DNA of 64,000 nt from Aestuariivivens insulae (GCF_022662195.1 NZ_JAKMCS010000001.1:558001-622000), one strand, 5' to 3'. Counted from the stretch's first letter, positions 45,374 through 54,676 are shown. Notes: generated by a model from the letters alone, not told the origin. A program made the numbers and translations.

Positions 45374-45463
45374 TTGTCATTCAGAAGGAGGCTTTTGGGC
45401 CGACTGAAGAATCTATTTCTTGCATAGGTCATCTAGTTGTCTGTGATGGGGTCTTTTGATTTG
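45374..45463. repeat. 90-bp direct repeat, copy 2
   Basis: Identical to 45162-45251. Sequence identity over 90 bases in non-coding DNA indicates a recent duplication or gene conversion. Confidence 0.92.
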
Positions 45464-45658
45464 CCGCTTTGGTTAATAAGAGATTCCCTGCCTACCGGCA
45501 GGCAGGTTCGCTTCGCTCTGAATGACAGGATCGTTTTGAATGACAGGATCGTTTTGAATGACAGGGAAGGGCTTATGATTAATAAATGGCATCCCGCTTC
45601 CAAAAGCAGTATTTTTGAACAATAATTGGTATATTCGCAATAAAGCCAAATCAGCCAA

Positions 45659-46504
45659 ATGTCATTAGAAGTTAAGGTTTATCAAAAGGAGAACCGTTTG
45701 CGATTCGCAACCTTATTGCGTGAGTCCTTAAGCGATATTTTTAAGTCCCGCTTTTTGTCAACACAGTTGGCCGTACGGGATATTAAAGCACAATACCGCC
45801 AATCTTATTTTGGCATCCTTTGGGCCTTTGCCCCACCCTTAATGACGGCTTTGGTTTGGATTTTATTAAACAAATCGGGGGCAGTTACCTTAACCAATAC
45901 GGGGATGCCCTATCCGGTCTATGCGTTTACGGGTACCTTAATTTGGTCCATTATTGTGGAGTCTATAAATAACCCTATTAACAGTACCAATGGGGCCCGA
46001 TCCATTTTAACCAAAATTAATTTTCCGAAAGAGGCTTTAATTATATCCGGTCTTTTTAAACTGCTGTTTAACAGTGGTATTAAACTTATTTTATTGCTCT
46101 TTTTTGTTTTGGCCTATGGTGTAGGCCTGCAATGGAGTTTGTTGTGGTTTCCATTCGCCATATTAGGGGCCGTACTGGTTGGTACGACCATTGGTCTATT
46201 TATTACCCCCTTTGGTTTGTTGTATAAGGATGTTGGGAAATTTATCTCATTTGGGTTGCGGTTTTTAATGTATGCTACCCCCGTGGTCTATGTTGTTCCT
46301 AAGGAAGGCTTGCTTAAGTCCATAATGCTTGGCAATCCTTTAACGCCCATAATTTTAATAGCCCGTAATACGGTTACTGGCTCGGCACCGGAATTTCTAG
46401 GCTACTTTCTAATAATTATAGCCTGTTGCATCCCTTTATTGTTTGTGGGCTTGGTATTTTATAGAGTATCCATCCCCGTTATTGTAGAACGTTTTAGCGC
46501 CTAA
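45659..46504 (+). CDS. wzm: ABC-2 type polysaccharide transporter permease (Wzm-like)
   Basis: 281 residues, about six transmembrane helices (for example LLFNSGIKLILLLFFVLAYGVG and FLGYFLIIIACCIPLLFVGLVF). The N-terminal QLAVRDIKAQYRQSYFGILWAF is the typical start of TagG/KpsM/Wzm permeases. With the ATPase 51 bp downstream it should export an undecaprenyl-linked glycan across the inner membrane. It follows the 906-bp repeat-rich gap, so it probably starts a second transcription unit. Confidence 0.93.
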   Translation: MSLEVKVYQKENRLRFATLLRESLSDIFKSRFLSTQLAVRDIKAQYRQSYFGILWAFAPPLMTALVWILLNKSGAVTLTNTGMPYPVYAFTGTLIWSIIVESINNPINSTNGARSILTKINFPKEALIISGLFKLLFNSGIKLILLLFFVLAYGVGLQWSLLWFPFAILGAVLVGTTIGLFITPFGLLYKDVGKFISFGLRFLMYATPVVYVVPKEGLLKSIMLGNPLTPIILIARNTVTGSAPEFLGYFLIIIACCIPLLFVGLVFYRVSIPVIVERFSA

Positions 46505-46555
46505 GCCCCACCCCAACCCTCCATTAAGGAGCAAGAGAAAAATGAATTGAAAAAA

Positions 46556-47782
46556 ATGAATCAAAACAAAAACATAACCACTACCGATGATGTTCTTGTA
46601 AAGGTGGAAGGTTTAAGCAAAAAGTTTTGCAAAGACCTTAAAACCGGTTTATGGTATGGGCTTAAGGATTTGGTGTCCAGAAACCCCGGGGCAAAAGATT
46701 CTGGGAATTTAAGACCCAAGGAATTCTGGGCGGTCAAGGATGTGAGCTTTGAGTTAAGACGGGGTGAATGCTTAGGATTGATAGGACATAACGGAGCCGG
46801 TAAAAGTACCTTGTTAAAAATACTAAACGGCTTAATTAACCCCGATGGCGGTAAGGTGACCATTAGGGGACGGGTAGGGGCCTTGATAGAATTGGGCGCA
46901 GGGTTTAACCCCATTTTAACAGGACGAGAAAACGTTTATAACAATGGCGCCATTTTAGGGTTTAGTCGTAAAGAGATTGATGCCAAGTTGGAGGAGATTA
47001 TTGCCTTTGCCGAATTAGAAGAGTTTATAGATATGCCCGTACAGCATTATAGTAGCGGGATGAAAGTGCGTTTGGGCTTTGCCGTGGCCGCCCAAATGGA
47101 ACCCGATGTACTGTTGATTGATGAAGTGTTGGCGGTGGGAGATTTAGGGTTTGTACTCAAATGCTTTAAAGCTATAGATACTATTTTGCCAAGAACGGCT
47201 ATTGTATTTGTGTCTCACAATATGCCTATGGTTTCACGTATCTGTAATCAGGTGGTATTGTTAGATCATGGTAAAGTTGAATATCAAGGTAAGAATGTAG
47301 GGGAAGGGATTGATTTATATTATAAACGATTTGCCCAAAATGAAAGTAAAGTATTGTTTGATGATGGAACTATTGAAATTAAAAATATTCAATTAATAAG
47401 TTCCATAAAAACTAATGATGGTCTTCCAATATTGAATTGGAATGACGAATTTAAGTTAAAGTTTAAAATTTTGACGTATGAAAATATTGATATGCCTAAA
47501 TTTTTAATAACTCTTTTTGATAAAGAACAAAGATCGGTCGCTGTATTAAAAAGTAATGAGATTAACTCGCCAATTGAATTTAAGAAAGATAGGATTGAGT
47601 TTATTCTATCCCATAAAAATCTTCAATTAACAAAAGGAATTTATTCTATTAATGTATTAGTCAGTAATATGGAAACGGGGGTTCCTCTATTGAGGGTACA
47701 TGATATTTTATCTTTCCAATTGGTAGATAAGGAAGATTATTGGCCACCTTTTTTATTAGATGCCACTTATTCAGAAATATAA
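46556..47782 (+). CDS. wzt: Wzt-like ABC transporter ATPase with C-terminal cargo-binding domain
   Basis: 408 residues from ATG 46556 (an in-frame TTG at 46547 would add three). Walker A is GHNGAGKST, the signature YSSGMKVRLGFAVA, Walker B VLLIDEVLAVGD and the H-loop VSHNM. Residues from about 265 form a beta-rich domain (VLFDDGTIEIKNIQL to the end), the Wzt carbohydrate-recognition domain that reads the glycan terminus. Base composition changes sharply at about 47200-47340: the ATPase half is of ordinary GC, while the cargo domain is very AT-rich like the next three genes. Confidence 0.93.
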   Translation: MNQNKNITTTDDVLVKVEGLSKKFCKDLKTGLWYGLKDLVSRNPGAKDSGNLRPKEFWAVKDVSFELRRGECLGLIGHNGAGKSTLLKILNGLINPDGGKVTIRGRVGALIELGAGFNPILTGRENVYNNGAILGFSRKEIDAKLEEIIAFAELEEFIDMPVQHYSSGMKVRLGFAVAAQMEPDVLLIDEVLAVGDLGFVLKCFKAIDTILPRTAIVFVSHNMPMVSRICNQVVLLDHGKVEYQGKNVGEGIDLYYKRFAQNESKVLFDDGTIEIKNIQLISSIKTNDGLPILNWNDEFKLKFKILTYENIDMPKFLITLFDKEQRSVAVLKSNEINSPIEFKKDRIEFILSHKNLQLTKGIYSINVLVSNMETGVPLLRVHDILSFQLVDKEDYWPPFLLDATYSEI

Positions 47783-47805
47783 ATTATTTTAGTTGTGATA
47801 ACGGT

Positions 47806-48534
47806 ATGGATAGAAACATTAAATATGATTTTAATTTAGAGAAATATGATTGTAAGGCTAATGAAAATATTTTAAACTATGTTATCTGTTCAACTCCTAG
47901 GTCTGGAAGTACATTATTGGCAAAAGGGCTGCAATCTACTATGCTGGCTGGACTTCCTCATGAATATTTTAATGTTGAACATAAGAAAGATTATTTAAAT
48001 AGATGGCAGTTTAAATCGAATATTGAATATATAGAAAAATTAAAAAAGAATAGAGTCACTCCAAACGGTACTTTTGGATTTAAACTACATTATAATCAAT
48101 ACGAACAGGAATTTGAAGATAGACGTCTTGAAGATTGTTTTGGTAATTTAAGATATATCTTCATTACAAGAAATGATAAAATATTTCAAGGGATTTCTTT
48201 GGAAAAAGCTGATCAAACAAATAAATGGAGTTCTGAATTTGTATCAAACAAAAAGGCAATATTTAATTTTAAAAATATAAAAAAGAATATTTCGATAATA
48301 TGTAACCAGGAAAAAAAATGGAAAGATTATTTTACTCAATACAATATAGACCCTTTTGTAATTGAATATGAAGAATTGAGCAGCAATTATGAAGAAGTTA
48401 TTATTAGCACATTAAATTATTTGGGTATTAATATAAAAACTAAAATAGCCCCCCCTCAAATTAGAAAACAAGGCAATTTGAGTAATTTAATTTGGAAATA
48501 TTTGTATCTAACAATTAACAAATTGAAAAAGTGA
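47806..48534 (+). CDS. Stf0-type sulfotransferase
   Basis: 242 residues from ATG 47806 (a longer frame overlapping wzt is disregarded). The PAPS 5'-phosphate loop is CSTPRSGSTLL (residues 28-38). LPHEYFN, GTFGFKLHYNQ and FITRNDKIFQGISLEKADQTNKW follow the Stf0 (trehalose-2-sulfotransferase) pattern. It probably sulfates a sugar of the exported glycan. It is very AT-rich and ends overlapping the next gene by four bases. Confidence 0.88.
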   Translation: MDRNIKYDFNLEKYDCKANENILNYVICSTPRSGSTLLAKGLQSTMLAGLPHEYFNVEHKKDYLNRWQFKSNIEYIEKLKKNRVTPNGTFGFKLHYNQYEQEFEDRRLEDCFGNLRYIFITRNDKIFQGISLEKADQTNKWSSEFVSNKKAIFNFKNIKKNISIICNQEKKWKDYFTQYNIDPFVIEYEELSSNYEEVIISTLNYLGINIKTKIAPPQIRKQGNLSNLIWKYLYLTINKLKK

Positions 48535-49067
48535 AATCTAATATACAGCCACTTGAAGAGTTGGAAACCTGGCATAGGACAAAAGATCCTTGGGGTTATA
48601 ATTCAAATGAACATGATTTATTTAGGCGTGAAATGCTTTTTAGCGAATTGCCAGAAAGAGAATATAAGAATGTTTTGGATATAGGTTGTGGACAAGGATT
48701 CATTACTAAACAATTAAATGTGTCAAGTGTAACTGGCATTGATATTTCTCAAGAAGCAATCAGGCATGCCAACAAAAACAATGAAACTAATGTGATTTTT
48801 TTACAGGGGTCAATTTTTGATATTACTAAAATGTTTAAAGTTAAATTTGATTTAGTCTTGATTACAGGGGTTTTGTATCAACAGTATATTGGTGATTCTT
48901 CGAATTTAATTTATTTGTTAATTGATCAAATCTTAGAAGAAAGAGGGCATTTAGTTACAGTCCATATTAACGAATGGAATATATGTCAATTTCCATTTTT
49001 AAAGTTAAAAGAAGTTATTTATCCTTATAGAGATTACAACCATAAATTAGAAGTTTACGTGAAATGA
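48531..49067 (+). CDS. SAM-dependent methyltransferase, NodS/UbiG-like
   Basis: 178 residues with a GTG start overlapping the sulfotransferase stop (GTGA). Motif I is VLDIGCGQGFITKQL. ITGIDIS-type motif II is VTGIDISQEAIRHA, and FDLVLITGVLYQQY is motif IV. The N-terminal WHRTKDPWGYNSNEHDLFRRE fits NodS-like sugar methyltransferases of nodulation-factor type. It overlaps the next gene by four bases (ATGA), so this group is tightly coupled. Confidence 0.85.
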   Translation: MKSNIQPLEELETWHRTKDPWGYNSNEHDLFRREMLFSELPEREYKNVLDIGCGQGFITKQLNVSSVTGIDISQEAIRHANKNNETNVIFLQGSIFDITKMFKVKFDLVLITGVLYQQYIGDSSNLIYLLIDQILEERGHLVTVHINEWNICQFPFLKLKEVIYPYRDYNHKLEVYVK

Positions 49068-50563
49068 TTTTAATGTATCATAAAGTTTATTTAGAATCCC
49101 CAACTATGTGGTGGGTAACTGTAAATAATTTTTACAGACAGATGGTTGAGATCTCCGGAAAGGATGTTGTTTATTTAGATGATTATGACGCAAGTAATGA
49201 AAATCAGGTGGTTATAACTTTTGATGGGATATATGAAAACGTATTGCAATATGCAGCACCAATATTATCAAATTTTGGATTTCCTTTTGAGCTGTTTTTG
49301 ACCTCAGAATACATAGGTAAAGATAATACATTTGATGCTGTTGAACCGTTAGCAAATTTTGTGACTAAGGACCAATTGGCTGAACTTGTGAAATTAGGTG
49401 GGCGACTTCAGTGGCATACAAAGACTCATATAAACTTAAAAGAAATAACCGATATAGAAATTATAAAGGATGAGTTAAAAATACCAAAGGACATTAGGGA
49501 TTTAGATAAGAAAGGTTTTAAATGGTTTGCTTATCCACATGGAGAATATAATCAATTAGTACTGGAAGAAGTCAAAAAGCAATTTAAAGGAGCTTTATCT
49601 TGCCATCAAGGTAGCGATGATAATCTATATAAATTAAATAGACTTACAGTTGTTAATGACACAAAGTTAAGAAAAGCAAAGATTGCATGTATTATAGCAT
49701 CTTATAATTATGGAGATTATTTAATAGATGCAGTTGAATCGGTTTTAAAACAAACCATTTTACCAGATGAAATTTTAATTACAGATGACTGTTCACAAGA
49801 TGAAACTCAAATTATTGGAGAAAGTTATGCTAAAAGGTTTCCTAAATTAATTAGATATAATAGAAATGAAGTCAACCTAGGGGTTGTGGCTCATTTTAAT
49901 AAAGCAATTAGTCTAACGAATTCTGAATACATTTGTTTTTTGGGTGCTGACAATAGAATGTTTTCAAACTATATAGAAAAGACGTCTCAAGTTTTAGATA
50001 GCAATGATAAAGTAGGAATTGCATATACAGATTATGCTTTTTTTGGTAATAAAGCAAAAAGGGCATATTTAAATATGGATGAAAAGTTAAGGGCTTCAAT
50101 AATTGATAACATTTATTATCAAATTTCTTTTCCTGTATTTGAATCCATAGAAAATTTGAAGGATAGGTTGGTGATAGGCAATATTATTCATGGTTCTTCA
50201 ATGTTTAAAAGAAAGGCTTTTGACGGTGTGGGAGGGTATTTAAAAAGTGAGATACCTGAAGATTATAATTTGTTTAAGCGAATTGTAGATGCCAATTGGA
50301 TGGCTTTGAAAGCAGACACAAACTTAGAATATAGACAACATTCATCTGCTCAGTTGAATGACTTAACAACATTAAACAATAAACTGTTGTTTTATAAAAG
50401 TGAATATGAAAAAATTTTAAATGAGAAGAATAGGCTTGAACATTTAAAAATAGTCAAGACCTATAATAAACTAAAATGGTGGATGTTTTTTCTAAGAAAT
50501 AATTATAAAAACCCTTTAATTATTGTCAAAAAATTAAGCGCTAAATTAATAAAGAATAGATAA
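49064..50563 (+). CDS. Polysaccharide-deacetylase-like domain fused to a GT2 glycosyltransferase
   Basis: 499 residues in two parts. Residues 1-200 resemble a NodB-type deacetylase: MYHKVYLESPTMWW, TFDGIYENV (53-60), and WHTKTH with His118 and His122, then FAYPHGEYN. The usual TFDDG motif is TFDGI here, so the second Asp is missing and activity is uncertain. Residues 207-470 are a GT2 domain (ACIIASYNYGDYLIDAVESV, ITDDCSQDET, GADNRMFS). A fusion of this kind could trim N-acetyl groups on the sugar it adds (inference). Confidence 0.82.
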   Translation: MILMYHKVYLESPTMWWVTVNNFYRQMVEISGKDVVYLDDYDASNENQVVITFDGIYENVLQYAAPILSNFGFPFELFLTSEYIGKDNTFDAVEPLANFVTKDQLAELVKLGGRLQWHTKTHINLKEITDIEIIKDELKIPKDIRDLDKKGFKWFAYPHGEYNQLVLEEVKKQFKGALSCHQGSDDNLYKLNRLTVVNDTKLRKAKIACIIASYNYGDYLIDAVESVLKQTILPDEILITDDCSQDETQIIGESYAKRFPKLIRYNRNEVNLGVVAHFNKAISLTNSEYICFLGADNRMFSNYIEKTSQVLDSNDKVGIAYTDYAFFGNKAKRAYLNMDEKLRASIIDNIYYQISFPVFESIENLKDRLVIGNIIHGSSMFKRKAFDGVGGYLKSEIPEDYNLFKRIVDANWMALKADTNLEYRQHSSAQLNDLTTLNNKLLFYKSEYEKILNEKNRLEHLKIVKTYNKLKWWMFFLRNNYKNPLIIVKKLSAKLIKNR

Positions 50564-51424
50564 ATGAGTTTACTTGTGTCTATTTGTATCCCAACCTATA
50601 ATGGTGCTACTTATCTAGCAGAGGCTTTAGACAGTGCTTTAGCACAATCTTACCCTAATTTGGAAATTGTGGTGAGTGACGATGCATCAACAGATGGTAC
50701 ATTGGAGATTGTTGAGCGTTATAAGACTAAGACCAAAATTCCCATTTACATCCATCTCCATCAACCTAAGGGGATTGGTGCCAATTGGAACCATTGTGTT
50801 AAACAGGCTAACGGAAAGTATATAAAATTTTTATTTCAGGATGATGTGTTGGAGCCCCATTGTATAGAGCGGATGGTCGCATTAGCTGAAGGATCGAAAA
50901 ACGTGGGGTTGGTTTATTGTAAGCGAACCATCATTTATGATGTTTCAAAACGTTTTGATGGGGACTGGGTACGAAATTTTAGTACGCTTCATAAATCTTG
51001 GCATGCATTAACCATAAAGGAAGGTGTGCTTTCTGGTAAGGTCTATTTAAAGGACAGGAATTTATTAGACCATCCTTCCAATAAAATAGGTGAGCCAACG
51101 GCCGTTTTATTAAACAAATCCTGTTTTGAAAAAGTAGGGTATTTTAATACCAAATTGGACCAAGCTTTAGACTTAGAATATTGGTACCGTATTATGCCCC
51201 ACTTTAATATTGGCTTTGTTGATGATTGTTTAGTGAAGTTTAGGCTGCACGATACTCAAGCCTCACAGATTAATGCAAAAAACAAAGTTAATGAAGTGAA
51301 GCGGTTGTCTTGGGTGTTCTTTAAAACCATTTTTCGATTTTTACATTATAGATACCAAAAAGGTTTGTTAAAGGATATTTTATATGTGAGGGAATTAAGG
51401 CGGTTTTTTAAAAAGAAGGTTTAA
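50564..51424 (+). CDS. GT2 family glycosyltransferase
   Basis: 286 residues. The nucleotide-sugar-binding N-terminus is SICIPTYNGATYLAEALDSA, the DxD-type motifs are VVSDDASTDGT and FLFQDDVLE. Acceptor-side motif DQALDLEYWYR. It starts one codon after the previous stop. Codon use is closer to the locus average than in the three genes before it, so the AT-rich block ends here. Confidence 0.9.
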   Translation: MSLLVSICIPTYNGATYLAEALDSALAQSYPNLEIVVSDDASTDGTLEIVERYKTKTKIPIYIHLHQPKGIGANWNHCVKQANGKYIKFLFQDDVLEPHCIERMVALAEGSKNVGLVYCKRTIIYDVSKRFDGDWVRNFSTLHKSWHALTIKEGVLSGKVYLKDRNLLDHPSNKIGEPTAVLLNKSCFEKVGYFNTKLDQALDLEYWYRIMPHFNIGFVDDCLVKFRLHDTQASQINAKNKVNEVKRLSWVFFKTIFRFLHYRYQKGLLKDILYVRELRRFFKKKV

Positions 51425-51440
51425 AGCTTAACGTTTTTAT

Positions 51441-52463
51441 ATGGTAGCTGTTTCTATTATAGTACCCAATTATAACCATGCGGCTTTTTTACATGAGCGA
51501 TTGGATAGTATTTTCCAACAGTCGTTTCAAGACTTTGAGCTTATCTTATTAGATGATGCTTCCAGTGATGATAGTGTTGGGTTATTAAGTGCCTATAAAA
51601 ACCACCCTAAGGTGCGTTGTCTGGAAGTGAATTCCAAAAACTCAGGTTCGGTTTTTCAACAATGGGTTAAAGGCATCAAACTTGCCCAAGGCCAATATAT
51701 CTGGATTGCTGAAAGTGATGATTTTGCCCATCCAGAATTTCTGGAACGTACCGTGGCGGTATTGGATCGTAACCCTTCAATTGGATTTGTGTTTACAGAT
51801 TCTGAAATTGTGGATGCTAGTGGGATGCGACAAGGTTTGGCTTCCGAAAAATCGAATATGATTTCGCGTTTTAAAAAGTTGGACAGAGAGGTGGTTAAGC
51901 ATACCGATATCCCTAATTATTTTATTAATGATCTGCTAGTCTATAACGTAAGTAGTACGCTTTTTAGAGCCGATGCATTGCGACACATTGATATGGACTT
52001 TTTAAAACAGTTTTATAATGCGGGCGACCTTTATACTTATATCGCTATCCTACTAAAAACAGATATCTTTTATTTGAACGAACCCTTAAACTATTTTCGT
52101 GTACATTCTGAAAATACGACAAAATCCAATATTCAAAATGGGCAGTTGCATCGCGATAGGTTATTGATTATGGCGTATTTTACGCCTTTACTCTATACCA
52201 TAGCGGGGTGCAAGCATAGCTTGAGTCTGTTTATAAAGCGTCATTTTTTGGTGAGTTCAGATTTTGGGTTTATTTCAGAGCTTCAGGCTTTGTTAAAGGT
52301 GTACCGTAAGTTTGAGGTTTTGCCCCTCTTAACCTATTGGCATTTGCGATGCTTTTGTTTTTTAAAAAAAAAGGTACCAGGTTATAAGCCTTATTTTTAT
52401 AGACAGTTTATTAAAAGACAGTTGGGACAGCTTATAAAACATACCTATGAAGTTGATGGCTAA
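51441..52463 (+). CDS. GT2 family glycosyltransferase
   Basis: 340 residues. It starts VSIIVPNYNHAAFLHERLDS, with LLDDASSDDSVG and IAESDDFAHPEF as sugar-nucleotide and metal motifs. The C-terminal part has a basic helix (FLKKKVPGYKPYFYRQFIKR), maybe a membrane anchor. The stop codon overlaps the next start region by 17 bp, so the two genes are coupled. Confidence 0.9.
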   Translation: MVAVSIIVPNYNHAAFLHERLDSIFQQSFQDFELILLDDASSDDSVGLLSAYKNHPKVRCLEVNSKNSGSVFQQWVKGIKLAQGQYIWIAESDDFAHPEFLERTVAVLDRNPSIGFVFTDSEIVDASGMRQGLASEKSNMISRFKKLDREVVKHTDIPNYFINDLLVYNVSSTLFRADALRHIDMDFLKQFYNAGDLYTYIAILLKTDIFYLNEPLNYFRVHSENTTKSNIQNGQLHRDRLLIMAYFTPLLYTIAGCKHSLSLFIKRHFLVSSDFGFISELQALLKVYRKFEVLPLLTYWHLRCFCFLKKKVPGYKPYFYRQFIKRQLGQLIKHTYEVDG

Positions 52464-53655
52464 AAAAATACTCATATTACCCTCTTGGTACCCCAACATA
52501 AAAGTAGAACATGGTTCCTATTTTAGAGAGCAGGCGCAATTCCTGTCCCAGAATGGCTTTGATGTTAAGGTTTTGATGCTTGAAGTGTTGCATACCAAAA
52601 GTTATTTTTACCATCGTATAAAGCGTTGGCTGAAATGGAAGCCTTTTCAGCTCAGTCAAGATTTTTTGTTGCAAACGCCCGATGCCTATTCATATCCAGT
52701 AATCTTGCAAAAGAGTTGGAGTGACACAAAGAAATTAAACGCATTGGATAAGGCTTATGTAAAGGCCTCAAAAAAACTCTTTAAAAAGTGTAATTGGTTT
52801 CCCGAGGTTATACATGTGCAAGGGCTATATAAATACGGGGTGTCCTCTTATTTAATAGCAGAAACTTATGGTATACCCTTAGTGGTTATAGCGCATTCTC
52901 CTTTTAAGTTAACAAACTATGCAAAGGTTTATCAGGAGCGTATAAAAAGAGTGTTTAATATGGCTAGGAAGGTTGCCGGGGTAAGCCATTATCATAAAGC
53001 TTGTTTGTTGGCTGTGGATTCGACAAAGGCCATAGAGGTGGTTTGGAATTTAACTGATGAACGGAAATTTGCCTATAAGCCCGCTTTAAAAGCAAGGGAT
53101 ACTTTTGTAATCGCTACCGTTTTAAGACTGTCCTCGGAAAAAGATCCTATTACCTTTTTCGATGCCATGTTAAGGTTTGTTCAAAGCCATAAGGGTATGA
53201 GACCGGTTGAGGTGCATGTTGTTGGATTGTCCTCTTTAGAAGACTTGACCATAATGAAAGGGATTGATAAAAAATTTATCTATAAGTATAATGAATTACA
53301 GAAGGTGCTAAAATTTTATGCCTGGCTGGATAGGGATAAAATTGAAGCATTGCATCAAAAAGCTACCGTTTTTGTGTCGACCAGTAAGGAAGAGTCCTTT
53401 GGTATTGCACTAAGGGAAGCCATGCTTTGTGGAACTCTAGTGATTAGTACAAAAAGTGGCGGTCCGGAAGATACTATAAAGGAGGGTACTGGAATACTGG
53501 TTGAACCTTGTGATGTAGATGCTATAGCAGCCAAGCTCCTGGCAATTTATAATGGGGATCTTGTTTTTGAGCCCATGGCAATAAGAGAAAGTGTTATAGC
53601 CCAAAGTGGTCGTCAAGCCTTCTTAAATAGAATGGGTGAGTTTTATGATGTGTAA
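52447..53655 (+). CDS. GT4 family glycosyltransferase
   Basis: 402 residues, GT-B fold. The N-terminal ILILPSWYPNIKVEHGSYFREQ is typical. The E-x7-E motif is in EESFGIALREAM (about residue 318). It starts at ATG 52447, or 52456 as an alternative start. It overlaps the previous gene. Retaining GT4 enzymes usually add alpha-linked hexoses, but the donor is unknown. Confidence 0.9.
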   Translation: MKLMAKKILILPSWYPNIKVEHGSYFREQAQFLSQNGFDVKVLMLEVLHTKSYFYHRIKRWLKWKPFQLSQDFLLQTPDAYSYPVILQKSWSDTKKLNALDKAYVKASKKLFKKCNWFPEVIHVQGLYKYGVSSYLIAETYGIPLVVIAHSPFKLTNYAKVYQERIKRVFNMARKVAGVSHYHKACLLAVDSTKAIEVVWNLTDERKFAYKPALKARDTFVIATVLRLSSEKDPITFFDAMLRFVQSHKGMRPVEVHVVGLSSLEDLTIMKGIDKKFIYKYNELQKVLKFYAWLDRDKIEALHQKATVFVSTSKEESFGIALREAMLCGTLVISTKSGGPEDTIKEGTGILVEPCDVDAIAAKLLAIYNGDLVFEPMAIRESVIAQSGRQAFLNRMGEFYDV

Positions 53656-53716
53656 AACCAAATATACTTATTTTAGTACTGGAATAATATTTTAAAAGTA
53701 ATAAAAGATTAACCTT

Positions 53717-54676
53717 GTGAAACACCCTTTACTTAGTATTTGCCTAAGAACATTTAATAATGAGAAGTTTGTGTTGGACGCCTTGAAAGGCATACTTATG
53801 CAAAAGGTGAATTTTGATCTGGAACTGGTCTGTTCTGATGATTGTTCTGAAGACCACACGTATGCAGTAGTTAAAGAGGCTATTAAAGACTGCTCCAAGT
53901 TTGTTAATATTCATCTGGTAAGGCAACCTGAAAATTTAGGGTATACTGGTAATCTTTTATATTTATTAAATAATTGTAAAGGAGATTATATTGCCCTTTG
54001 TGATGGTGACGATTATTGGAGTGCCCCTAACAAATTACAGCTCCAAGTAGATTTTTTAGAAGCTAACCCCGATTTTGAAGTTTGTTTTACCAATGTTTGC
54101 ACTATTGACGAAAAAGGAAAAGTCATCAAAAAAAAGCTTGTAAAATATGGCAATAGCGCTGGCTATACAATGCAAGACTTACCAATAATTGCACCTACTT
54201 CGTCAAGAGTATTTAGAAACCGAGACTTTAGTAGCATAAGCAAAACAGTACCAGGAGAAGATACCTATATGCTCTTGTACCAATCTAAATTTGGTAACAT
54301 AAAATTTTTAGATATAGTAGCAGGGGCTTATCGTTATCAAAGCGAAAGTGTTTATTCGTCATTGGCCATCTCAAAACGAAAGGATGCCAATTTGAAAACG
54401 GAAATGGAGTGTATGGGGCTAGTGACTAAAAATCTATACCCTAAATACCAAAAGATTATATTAAAGAAAATTGTAGAGCTTCGTTATTTGGATAAAGAAC
54501 TGTATTCAAAGCGGCTTGAAGATTTTAAATCATTTATGAAAACCTATCCTGAACGGTTTTCTGTTTGGGCATCTATAAAAATCAATTTTTTAGTTGGAGT
54601 CTTGCGAATACTTGACTACGCTGGAGGATATGGCGGACGAAGTTTCATGTTGAAGGTTATAAATAAAACCTTCTAG
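53717..54676 (+). CDS. GT2 family glycosyltransferase
   Basis: 319 residues from GTG 53717. SICLRTFNNEKFVLDALKG, CSDDCSEDHTY and LCDGDDYWSAP are the family motifs. The C-terminal segment ASIKINFLVGVLRILDYAGG may be membrane-associated. A 61-bp spacer separates it from the GT4 gene upstream. Confidence 0.9.
   Translation: MKHPLLSICLRTFNNEKFVLDALKGILMQKVNFDLELVCSDDCSEDHTYAVVKEAIKDCSKFVNIHLVRQPENLGYTGNLLYLLNNCKGDYIALCDGDDYWSAPNKLQLQVDFLEANPDFEVCFTNVCTIDEKGKVIKKKLVKYGNSAGYTMQDLPIIAPTSSRVFRNRDFSSISKTVPGEDTYMLLYQSKFGNIKFLDIVAGAYRYQSESVYSSLAISKRKDANLKTEMECMGLVTKNLYPKYQKIILKKIVELRYLDKELYSKRLEDFKSFMKTYPERFSVWASIKINFLVGVLRILDYAGGYGGRSFMLKVINKTF

Larger units (their letters stand above)
44753..45658. 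repeat. 906-bp gap of mixed repeats between epimerase and ABC permease
   Basis: No convincing gene. From 44758 to about 44890 the sequence is degenerate 'cagtgttcagtg' iterations. From 45022 to 45074 it is 'gaagttgg' iterations. Two identical 90-bp copies lie at 45162-45251 and 45374-45463. The palindromes gcctatcggcaggc (from about 45093) and gcctaccggcaggc (45491-45504) occur in repeats ending 'gaatgacag', which recur several times. A diverged piece of the 48-bp array (aagggaaggagttagttt) sits near 45285. Frames over these blocks are rejected. A TATATTCG box at 45630-45637 may drive the next gene. Confidence 0.75.

Noticed and set aside
45437-45625. 62-codon frame with repeated 'LNDRIVLNDR' steps
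   Set aside because: It is only the translation of the short 'gaatgacaggatcg' repeat.
47740-47805. Longer start for the Stf0 sulfotransferase, overlapping wzt
   Set aside because: The added residues overlap the wzt cargo domain in another frame and do not resemble the family. ATG 47806 gives the expected length.
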